A stretch of 43,031 bases of DNA from Anaerolineae bacterium (lineage in GTDB: Bacteria; Chloroflexota; Anaerolineae; Anaerolineales; Villigracilaceae), in assembly GCA_017303655.1 (NCBI GenBank), contig JAFLCE010000027.1:1-43031 (forward strand). Reading direction: 5' to 3'. The translations under genes and the position numbers were made by a program. The notes under the pieces are model-generated. The model had not been told where the DNA came from and ran no database searches. It saw only the letters and a program-made list of their open reading frames with translations. This document shows positions 31,787-39,050 of the stretch, in pieces. Each line of letters opens with the position of its first letter. Positions within the stretch are counted from its first letter, which is position 1.

Positions 31787-31916
31787 TGTGGATGCTCGCT
31801 CACGCCCCGCTGTGGGCTGTTTCCACGCCCAAGCTTCTCATGACCCATCGCAATCGGTTCTCTCGCTTTGTGCTTTTGTTACTTACCCTACACACAGTTT
31901 TGTAGTGGTTTTTTTT
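31787..31916 (+). ncRNA. Possible small RNA or terminated leader
   Basis: About 130 nt lie between the TATAAT at 31775 and a hairpin (ACCCTACA with TGTAGTGGT) followed by eight T residues at 31909-31916. The start could fold: GCGTGTGGA with TCCACGC, enclosing GCCC-GGGC. There is no ORF of note. It is either a stand-alone small RNA or a leader with a terminator before the nuclease gene at 31951. No known family recognised. Confidence 0.4.
31885..31916 (+). terminator. Terminator-like hairpin with eight T residues
   Basis: ACCCTACA (31885-31892) pairs with TGTAGTGGT (31901-31909, one bulged base), followed by a T run. Confidence 0.65.
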
Positions 31917-31950
31917 ATATTTTGACTTAGAGAATCAAAAAAAGGGAGTA

Positions 31951-32838
31951 ATGATGTTTTCTTCTAATCTAAACCAAAAAAACAAGAAAAGAAATTTATT
32001 AGTTCTATTTTGTCTAGTTTTTACTAGTGTTATTCTTGCTTGCGGTACTACTCAAGTTGTCGAACCAACCTTGGATGTTGGACTCATATATACACAAGCT
32101 TATGAAAGTGCTATAGCTGACTTTGCGATTAAATCAACTGAAACAGCTTTAGCACTACCTACTCAAACACCTATTCCAACCGTTACCGCCACTTCAATTC
32201 CAACTAACACCCCGGTTTGGATGGGGATAACTAATGCTTTATGTGTGCCGGTCGAAAACATTGAGACTGCAAAAGTAGTTGAGATTGTGGACGGAGATAC
32301 AATTAAGGTGCTTTTAGCGGATAAGGTTTATAGTGTAAGATATATTGGTATTGACACCCCTGAAACGGGTGGAGAATTTTATAATTCGGAAGCAACTCAA
32401 AAAAACACTGAGCTAGTTTACGGGAAAGTAGTATCACTAGTAAAAGATGTTTCTGAAACAGATGTGTACGGACGTCTTCTAAGATATGTAATAGTTGATA
32501 ATAGTTTTGTGAATCATGAATTAGTTCTGAATGGATATGCCCGTGCTTCATCATATCCTCCAGATACTGCCTGTGATCAAGGTTTGAAAGTTGCTGAGCA
32601 AACAGCACAAACAGCCTTAATTGGAATTTGGCAAAGTCCTACTCAGCAACCACAGTTTTTAGTTTTACCTACTGACAGTATTTCTGGAAATTGCGATCCT
32701 TCTTATCCTGGTGTATGTATTCCGCCTTCACCACCAGATTTGGATTGTAAAGACATAAGTTACAGGAGATTTCAAGTTTTGCCGCCTGACCCACACCGTT
32801 TTGATGGAGACGATGATGGAATAGGATGTGAAAGCTGA
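31951..32838 (+). CDS. Secreted staphylococcal-nuclease lipoprotein with Excalibur-like end
   Basis: The 295-aa protein has a Lys-rich N terminus, a hydrophobic stretch (15-30) and a lipobox-like ILAC with C31, so it should be anchored outside the cell. A Thr/Pro linker (about 68-88) leads to an SNase domain (about 105-215): VDGDTIKV, then R130, D135 and E138 in RYIGIDTPE and R175 in YGRLL, matching the catalytic Arg, Asp, Glu and Arg of SNase. The C terminus (DGDDDGIGCES) resembles an Excalibur calcium-binding repeat. It should degrade extracellular DNA or RNA. GGGAG precedes it; the second Met (31954) is as likely a start. The gene is AT-rich. It is followed by the lamin-tail gene. Confidence 0.88.
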   Translation: MMFSSNLNQKNKKRNLLVLFCLVFTSVILACGTTQVVEPTLDVGLIYTQAYESAIADFAIKSTETALALPTQTPIPTVTATSIPTNTPVWMGITNALCVPVENIETAKVVEIVDGDTIKVLLADKVYSVRYIGIDTPETGGEFYNSEATQKNTELVYGKVVSLVKDVSETDVYGRLLRYVIVDNSFVNHELVLNGYARASSYPPDTACDQGLKVAEQTAQTALIGIWQSPTQQPQFLVLPTDSISGNCDPSYPGVCIPPSPPDLDCKDISYRRFQVLPPDPHRFDGDDDGIGCES

Positions 32839-32881
32839 AATATATATACCCTTAATTCAATTTCAATATTTTTATCTCGAT

Positions 32882-35800
32882 ATGTCTTTGAAAAAAAAAT
32901 TCCGTTCACTCTTCACATTTTTCCTCCTTGCTGGCGTACTTGCAGGGACTTTCATGTCGTCTTATGAAGACGTAGATGCAAGTCATTCGAGAGCCTTGGA
33001 TGAGTTGAACATTTTCATTAGTGAATTTCGGTCACGGGGCTTGAATGGAGAATCTGATGAATTTATCGAGATTTTCAATGCTTCAGGAAACACCATTACT
33101 TTAAACAACTGGGGAATAAGAGCATCTGAAGGATGTTCCAACATTTCTCTTCCAATTACTGTTTCTCCAATAAATGTGACTCTTGCCCCTGGACAGTTTT
33201 ATCTGATTGGTAATTCCATTGGATATTCTGGCTCTACTATATTAGATATGAATTTGACTGGTTCAGATTTAATTCAGGATACTGGGGGTATCGCGTTAGT
33301 TAATGATTTGGGAGATATCATTGATCAAGTTGGTATGTGTAATACAACAACCTATAAAGAAAATACTCCTCTTATTGCTCTTACTACCACAACCAATCAA
33401 AGCTATGAGCGCAAATCTGGGGGGAGTGCAGGCAGCTGTAAAGATACTGATAATAACGCCGTAGATTTTATTTTTAATTCATCTACGAGCAACCCACAAA
33501 ATTTTTCAAGCCTAGCTATTCCTTGTTTGGCTGTGATAAATGTCAACTCTTCTGTTGTTAGTCCTGTTACATATCTTGATACAAGTGGCGCAGTTATAGA
33601 TATTCAACTAACTTTCAGTAATGTGGTAACAGTAACCGGTTCACCAACTCTAACAATCGAAACTGGTACAACTGATAGAACGGCAGTATATGCATCTGGT
33701 AGTGGCACGAATGTATTGACCTTTACTTACACAATTACTGCGGGTGACAACACAACTGACTTGGATTATGCCTCTGTGAATGCTCTTGCCTTAAGTGGAG
33801 GTACTATTATTGGTGCCAGTGGTGACGCAGTTCTTTTGCTGCCCAAACCTGGAAACACTGGCTCATTGAGCATAAATGAAGATATCAGTATCGATAATAC
33901 ATCAGCTACTCCAAGCTTAGCTTCTTTTTCACGTCAGGCTCCTACTGCTCAATATACCAATGTTGACAAACTTGTTTTTCGGATAACCTTCAATGAGGCA
34001 GTAACTGGTGTCGATGCATCAGATTTCGTTGTGAATGGACTTGTTGCGCCTACACTTGCATTTTTGAAAATCGAAAATGGCAGAATCTATGACATAGAAC
34101 TAACCAATGGTGGTCTAGCTGGATTGAATGGAATTGTAAGTCTGGATCTAAATACTCCTCATGGAATTACTGATATGGGTGGAAATAATCTTCCTAATAC
34201 CCAACCTGCTATTGATGATCAGTTTAATGTGGATAATACATCTCCCTCAGTGGTCATAAATCAACTTGGTACACAGGTTGACCCAACTAACAGCCTACCA
34301 ATTGTTTTTACGGTTGTTTTTAACGAACCGATCGATGCAACGACCTTTACGGTATCTGATATTAGGCAAAATGGCTCAGCACTTGGCGTAGTTTGGAGCA
34401 TTACAAATTCTGGTGATAATCAGAACTTCACTTTGTCTGCTATTGCGGCAAGTGCAGGAACACTTGCCCCCAGTCTTAACGCAGGTACAGATGCTTTACC
34501 TATTGTGAGAGATAGAGCTGGCAATCATAATACGGCTAGCACCAGCACCGATAATAGTGTCACATTTACTGATACCGCATCTCCCACCCTCACTATCAAT
34601 CAAGTAGGTACTCAGCTAGACCCGACCAGTGCCTTGCCCATCAACTTCACTGTTCAATTTTCCGAACCGATCAATACTGCCACCTTCACAACCGCCGACA
34701 TCACCCAAACTGGCACAGCGACGGGCATTGTTTGGAGCATTATCAACTCTGGCGATAATAGGAACTTTACGCTTTCGGCTACATCCTCTGGGTATGGCAC
34801 CATCATCCCATCCATTGCGGCGAACCGCATAACCGATCTTTCCGGTAACAATAACACTGCCAGCACCTCTTCCGATAATTCAGTCACCTTTGCCGCTTCC
34901 AGCACCCGCTCGGTCATCATTAATGAGGTTGCCTGGGCAGGCACAACCTCTAGCCTGACTTCTGATGAATGGATCGAACTATATAACACCACCAATTCAA
35001 CCATCAACATCACCGGTTGGACGTTGAAAGCAGCAGATGGTTCACCTACTATCACCCTTAATGGCACAATCGCTGCGGGGGGATACTTCCTGCTTGAACG
35101 TGACGATGACAATACCGTCTCTGATTTTCCGGCAGATCAAATCTATACGGGTGACCTTTCCAACAGCGGCGAAGCCTTATCTCTGCTCGATGGAGCGAAT
35201 GTTGTCATCGACACTGCCAATGGAAACGGCGGCAGTTGGCCCGCCGGGAGTTCATCTACGTATGGAACGATGGAACGCAATGGCTCTTCCTCAGATAGCG
35301 ATAGCAACTGGCATACGAATACGGGCGCCAAGAGAAATGGCAAGAACGCAAATAGTGGCGATATTATAGGCACTCCAAAAGCCAGCAATTCTGCATCTCC
35401 CACCACAACGCCCACCCGCACACCCTTACCCACCTCCACGCCAGTCCCCACGCGCATCGTCATCGACCCACGTCCCATCATCAACGAGATTCTTGCACGC
35501 CCCGGCTTTGACTGGAATCAAGACGGCGTAGTGGATGTCTATGATGAATTCATCGAGATCAAGAACCTGACCGCCATTGATGTTTCCCTCAGTGGTTGGA
35601 AGCTTAACACTGTGGATGGCTCCACCTATACCTTGCCGGATGTCACTCTCAAACCCGGTGAGCGCATCGTGTATTATGGCTCGCAAACTCGCATCTTGCT
35701 CAGTGATGGCGGCGAGACCTTACGTCTCGTCAACCCAAGCGGCAAGATCTACGATGCCTTCACCTACGAACTTGCTCGCGCCGAAGACAAATCCTTCTGC

Positions 35801-36079
35801 CGCCTGCCAGATGGCACACCCGGCAACTCTTGGTTCGAAGACTGCATCCCAACGCCCTATCTTAGTAACACGCGCGAAGGCAAAGCCCCTATCGCGCCCG
35901 ATAATGGCGCTTCTCCCGTCTGCAACCTGCCCGATACCATTCCGCTCGATTTCTTCATCCCCGAATGCAACGGCTACGGCGCCGACATTTGGAATCCCTT
36001 CTATTGGGATTTCACCAACTGGCTCGATAAATTATTCGTCCAACAAACTGACGAGAAATGGCGCACCTTCATTGAGTAA
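32882..36079 (+). CDS. Secreted multidomain protein with lamin-tail and Ig-like domains
   Basis: The 1065-aa product has a signal peptide (KKKFRSLFTFFLLAGVLAG). Its domains are: a lamin tail domain (about 25-180: SDEFIEIFNASG); Ig-like domains (about 220-445); two tandem copies of a 113-aa Ig-like unit starting INQLGTQVDPT and INQVGTQLDPT; a second lamin tail domain from 34911 (VIINEVAWAG, DEWIELYN); a Thr/Pro linker; and a third one from 35475 (INEILARPG, DEFIEIKN). Such proteins bind surfaces or nucleic acid outside the cell; no enzyme domain is seen. A GTG at 32828 extends the frame but lacks a signal-like start. The first half is AT-rich and the last third matches the surrounding composition. 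Confidence 0.85.
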   Translation: MSLKKKFRSLFTFFLLAGVLAGTFMSSYEDVDASHSRALDELNIFISEFRSRGLNGESDEFIEIFNASGNTITLNNWGIRASEGCSNISLPITVSPINVTLAPGQFYLIGNSIGYSGSTILDMNLTGSDLIQDTGGIALVNDLGDIIDQVGMCNTTTYKENTPLIALTTTTNQSYERKSGGSAGSCKDTDNNAVDFIFNSSTSNPQNFSSLAIPCLAVINVNSSVVSPVTYLDTSGAVIDIQLTFSNVVTVTGSPTLTIETGTTDRTAVYASGSGTNVLTFTYTITAGDNTTDLDYASVNALALSGGTIIGASGDAVLLLPKPGNTGSLSINEDISIDNTSATPSLASFSRQAPTAQYTNVDKLVFRITFNEAVTGVDASDFVVNGLVAPTLAFLKIENGRIYDIELTNGGLAGLNGIVSLDLNTPHGITDMGGNNLPNTQPAIDDQFNVDNTSPSVVINQLGTQVDPTNSLPIVFTVVFNEPIDATTFTVSDIRQNGSALGVVWSITNSGDNQNFTLSAIAASAGTLAPSLNAGTDALPIVRDRAGNHNTASTSTDNSVTFTDTASPTLTINQVGTQLDPTSALPINFTVQFSEPINTATFTTADITQTGTATGIVWSIINSGDNRNFTLSATSSGYGTIIPSIAANRITDLSGNNNTASTSSDNSVTFAASSTRSVIINEVAWAGTTSSLTSDEWIELYNTTNSTINITGWTLKAADGSPTITLNGTIAAGGYFLLERDDDNTVSDFPADQIYTGDLSNSGEALSLLDGANVVIDTANGNGGSWPAGSSSTYGTMERNGSSSDSDSNWHTNTGAKRNGKNANSGDIIGTPKASNSASPTTTPTRTPLPTSTPVPTRIVIDPRPIINEILARPGFDWNQDGVVDVYDEFIEIKNLTAIDVSLSGWKLNTVDGSTYTLPDVTLKPGERIVYYGSQTRILLSDGGETLRLVNPSGKIYDAFTYELARAEDKSFCRLPDGTPGNSWFEDCIPTPYLSNTREGKAPIAPDNGASPVCNLPDTIPLDFFIPECNGYGADIWNPFYWDFTNWLDKLFVQQTDEKWRTFIE
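34241..34918 (+). repeat. Tandem 113-codon Ig-like repeat inside the lamin-tail gene
   Basis: The units starting at 34241 and 34580 (339 bp apart) encode related sequences: GTQVDPTNSLPIVFTVVFNE and GTQLDPTSALPINFTVQFSE, and both end in STDNSVTF or SSDNSVTF. DNA identity is lower than protein identity, so the duplication is old or the units come from different sources. Confidence 0.75.
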
Positions 36080-36082
36080 AAT

Positions 36083-36121
36083 AAGACCCGAAAGGAAATC
36101 AAAACCTTTCGGGTCTTTTTA
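36083..36121 (+). terminator. Terminator after the lamin-tail gene
   Basis: AAGACCCGAAAGG and CCTTTCGGGTCTT form a 13-bp stem with a T-rich end, just after the stop codon at 36079. Confidence 0.88.
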
Positions 36122-36136
36122 TAACAAGGATAAACT

Positions 36137-36955
36137 ATGGAAACCTTCTTCTCTTTTCTTGAAAAACGCGTCGACGACTCTTCCTCCCTATTGTGCGTTG
36201 GACTCGACCCGCACATCTCCGACCTCCCAAGTCCTACCGCCGCCTCCGCGCTGACCTTCTGCCTGAATCTTGTCAAGCAGACCTCTCGTTACGCTGCGGC
36301 ATTCAAACCCAACGCCGCCTTCTTCGAAGTCTTCGGCGCTGAGGGATGGACGGCTCTCAAGCAGGTTATCGAAGCTATCAACGAAGAATCCGACCGAATG
36401 GGTTCGCGCATCCCCATCATCCTGGATGCAAAGCGGGGTGACATTTCCTCCACAGCCGAAGCCTACGCCCAATCCGCTTTCGAATCCCTTGGCGCAGATT
36501 GCATCACATTGAGTCCTTATCTTGGCAAAGATTCGATTGAGCCATTTCTTGGTCACAAACAAAAAGGCGTGTTCCTGCTTTGCAAGACCTCAAACAAAGG
36601 TTCCGGTGACCTGCAGGATGTAGTCCTTGCAAATGGCGACCCCATGTATATCCACGTTGCAAAACTTGCAGCAGCATGGAATGATAAAAATAATATCGGT
36701 CTAGTCGTCGGGGCGACGCATATCGAAGTGATGAAACAAGTCCGCGCGGCAGTGCCCGACCTGTGGTTTCTTGCACCTGGCGTGGGTGCCCAAGGCGGCG
36801 AATTGGAGATGACGCTCAGATCGGGTCTGCGCGAAGATGGCAAAGGTTTGCTTCTGCCGATCTCACGAGCCATCTCGCGTGCCGATAACCCCGGCAACGC
36901 CGCGGCAGAGATCCGCGATGAGATATTGCGAATCAAACGCGAGTTGAAAAAATAG
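36137..36955 (+). CDS. pyrF: Orotidine 5'-phosphate decarboxylase
   Basis: The 272-aa TIM barrel shows LLCVGLDPH at the first strand, FKPNAAFFE, the signature LDAKRGDI with the catalytic D97, K99 and D102, and the phosphate-binding LAPGVGAQGG near the C terminus. The length and LDAKRGDI pattern place it in the longer type. It converts OMP to UMP. AAGGAT lies before the ATG. First gene of the pyrF-pyrE-(PNPOx-like)-pyrD operon; 8 nt separate it from pyrE. Confidence 0.95.
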   Translation: METFFSFLEKRVDDSSSLLCVGLDPHISDLPSPTAASALTFCLNLVKQTSRYAAAFKPNAAFFEVFGAEGWTALKQVIEAINEESDRMGSRIPIILDAKRGDISSTAEAYAQSAFESLGADCITLSPYLGKDSIEPFLGHKQKGVFLLCKTSNKGSGDLQDVVLANGDPMYIHVAKLAAAWNDKNNIGLVVGATHIEVMKQVRAAVPDLWFLAPGVGAQGGELEMTLRSGLREDGKGLLLPISRAISRADNPGNAAAEIRDEILRIKRELKK

Positions 36956-36963
36956 GAGACACT

Positions 36964-37587
36964 ATGACAAACCAATTACGAATTACGAACCACGATTTAG
37001 CCGCGCTCGCTGATGGACTTCTCGAAGCAGGTTGCATCAAATTTGGTGAATTCACACTTAAGTCCGGACTCAAGTCTCCCATTTATATTGACCTGCGCTA
37101 TATCATTTCGTTTCCAAAATTGCTGGAGCAAATCGGTGCGGCGTATTTGCCTTTGCTTGAAACTCTGCAATTTTCGCGCATTGCGGGTTTGCCTTATGCT
37201 GCCATTCCAATAGCGACTGCCATCAGCCTCGTGGGAAACTATCCTATGATCTACCCGCGCAAAGAAGTGAAGACCTACGGCACCAAGGCTGAGATCGAAG
37301 GTGAATATCATTCCGGTGAGACAGTGGTCGTGATCGATGATCTCGCCACGACCGGCGGCAGTAAATTCGAAGCCATCGAAAAATTGACTGGCGTGGGGCT
37401 GGTGGTGAAAGATGTGGTCGTGCTGGTGGACCGTCAATCTGGCGCGAAAGAGTCTTTGGAGCAGGCAGGCTACAACCTCCATGCTGTGTTGACCATTACG
37501 CAGTTGTTAGATCATTGGGAAGCGAATGGAAAAGTAGCAAAAGAAAAGATCGAAGAGACAAGAGCCTTCTTGAAACAATCGTCATGA
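36964..37587 (+). CDS. pyrE: Orotate phosphoribosyltransferase
   Basis: The 207-aa protein has the PRPP loop VVVIDDLATTGGS at residues 121-133, the N-terminal LKSGLKSPIYIDLR for orotate binding and the flexible KEVKTYGTKAEIEG loop. It makes OMP from orotate and PRPP. GGAG precedes the ATG. It is followed without gap by the flavin-binding gene (ATGA overlap). Confidence 0.94.
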   Translation: MTNQLRITNHDLAALADGLLEAGCIKFGEFTLKSGLKSPIYIDLRYIISFPKLLEQIGAAYLPLLETLQFSRIAGLPYAAIPIATAISLVGNYPMIYPRKEVKTYGTKAEIEGEYHSGETVVVIDDLATTGGSKFEAIEKLTGVGLVVKDVVVLVDRQSGAKESLEQAGYNLHAVLTITQLLDHWEANGKVAKEKIEETRAFLKQSS

Positions 37588-38027
37588 CCTGGCAAATATT
37601 TTCCTCTCAATCTCCTGAACTTGCTGAATTTGCAAGCACGCGGCTTCATAGCAAGGTCGCCTATCTTGCCACCATTCGCAAAGATGGTTCGCCGCGCGTG
37701 CATCCCTTTACACCGATTATTGGTGAGGGACATTTCTTCGTATTCATGGAACCGACCTCGCCCAAAGGACATGACTTGCGCCGCGATCCGCGCTTTGCCA
37801 TTCACTGTTCCGTTTCTGATACGAGCGGAGAAAGTGGTGAAGTCATCGTCACGGGCAGGGCGGAATTTATTGAAGATGCAGGTCTGCGTGCAACAGCTGA
37901 GAGAGTCTCACCTTATAAACCGGCGGCACGCTATATTCTTTTCGAACTCCATCCCGAAGCAGTCACCACAACCGAATACCCAGATGGCGGAAGCCCTATC
38001 CGCACACATTGGAAGATCAACGAGTAG
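37584..38027 (+). CDS. Pyridoxamine 5'-phosphate oxidase-like flavin protein
   Basis: The 147-aa split-barrel protein starts ELAEFASTRLHSKVAYLAT and continues RKDGSPRVHPFTPI, the flavin-contacting strand of PNPOx-like proteins, then LRRDPRFAIHC and VTGRAEFIED. It lacks the C-terminal part of true PdxH. It probably binds FMN, F420 or heme, with unknown function. Its ATG overlaps the stop of pyrE, and pyrD starts 6 nt after its stop, so it is translated within the pyrimidine operon. Confidence 0.85.
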   Translation: MTWQIFSSQSPELAEFASTRLHSKVAYLATIRKDGSPRVHPFTPIIGEGHFFVFMEPTSPKGHDLRRDPRFAIHCSVSDTSGESGEVIVTGRAEFIEDAGLRATAERVSPYKPAARYILFELHPEAVTTTEYPDGGSPIRTHWKINE

Positions 38028-38033
38028 CTGACC

Positions 38034-39050
38034 TTGTATAACTTTCTTCGTCCTCTTCTCTTTCGCCTCAACCCCGAACGTGCGCATGTACTTACACTTC
38101 AAGCTTTGCGCATGTCCGGTAATTTCCCCATTTCACGCAAACTACTTGAACTCATGTATCAAGCGCCATCTAAGCCAGTCCAACTCTTTGGTTTGACTTT
38201 TAAGAATCAAATCGGCTTAGCGGCTGGCTACGATAAAGATGGGCTTGCGATTCGTGGATTAGCCGCTTTAGGCTTTGGGCACGTCGAGATTGGCACGGTC
38301 ACGCCCAAGCCGCAGCCGGGGAATCCGAGTCCGCGGGTGTTTCGTTTGGTGGAAGATGAAGCCGTTATCAATCGCATGGGCTTCCCCTCGCGAGGCGCAG
38401 AATTTGTGAAGAGGCAATTGAATAGAAGATCGAACTGGAACACAATCCTGGGGATAAACATTGGTAAGAATAAAGAGACTCCCAATGAAGCCGCGGAGAC
38501 TGATTATCTTGCTCTGTTGAAACATTTTGCACCCTATGCCGATTATCTGACGGTCAATGTCAGCTCGCCGAATACGGCTGGGCTGAGAGAGTTGCAGGAA
38601 CGCAAGTCGCTTGAGAGTCTGCTTCTGCATTTGCATCAACAACGCATAGTGGAGCAGGAACAGCTAAAGAAACATATTCCTATTCTGGTGAAGTTATCGC
38701 CGGATATGACTGAAGCCGGGTTGGATGAATCACTTGAAGCCATTTTGAATACGCATATGGATGGAGTCATTGTCACGAACACGACTCTTGGGCGCGAGGG
38801 GTTGAGATCGAGCTATCGGGGAGAAACAGGCGGGTTGAGTGGCACTCCGCTCAGGGTTAAGAGTGAGGCGGTTCTTCGTCAAACCATAAAATCTGTAAAT
38901 GGGAAGATTCCTGTGGTGAGCGCGGGCGGCATCATGAATGCGGATGATGCAAAACGCCGCCTCGAGATGGGGGCGGCGCTGGTGCAAGTCTATACAGGTT
39001 TGGTCTATCGTGGACCGGGCTTGGTGCAGGAGATCGTCAGAGCGATCTAG
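38034..39050 (+). CDS. pyrD: Dihydroorotate dehydrogenase (quinone), class 2
   Basis: The 338-aa protein begins with the membrane-associating helices of class 2 (LRPLLFRLNPERAH), then GLAAGYDKDG, EIGTVTPKPQPGNP, the base S178 in NVSSPNTAGLRELQ, and the FMN stretch VSAGGIMNADDAKRRLEMGA. Class 2 enzymes pass electrons to the quinone pool, in agreement with the two complex II operons. The start codon is TTG (38034), chosen because the N-terminal helix is conserved in the family. The stop overlaps the kinase stop on the other strand in a CTAG. Confidence 0.94.
   Translation: MYNFLRPLLFRLNPERAHVLTLQALRMSGNFPISRKLLELMYQAPSKPVQLFGLTFKNQIGLAAGYDKDGLAIRGLAALGFGHVEIGTVTPKPQPGNPSPRVFRLVEDEAVINRMGFPSRGAEFVKRQLNRRSNWNTILGINIGKNKETPNEAAETDYLALLKHFAPYADYLTVNVSSPNTAGLRELQERKSLESLLLHLHQQRIVEQEQLKKHIPILVKLSPDMTEAGLDESLEAILNTHMDGVIVTNTTLGREGLRSSYRGETGGLSGTPLRVKSEAVLRQTIKSVNGKIPVVSAGGIMNADDAKRRLEMGAALVQVYTGLVYRGPGLVQEIVRAI

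Noticed and set aside
32828-32881. GTG-started extension of the lamin-tail protein
   Set aside because: It would put 18 residues before a normal signal peptide and has no ribosome site; translational coupling to the nuclease gene cannot be fully excluded.
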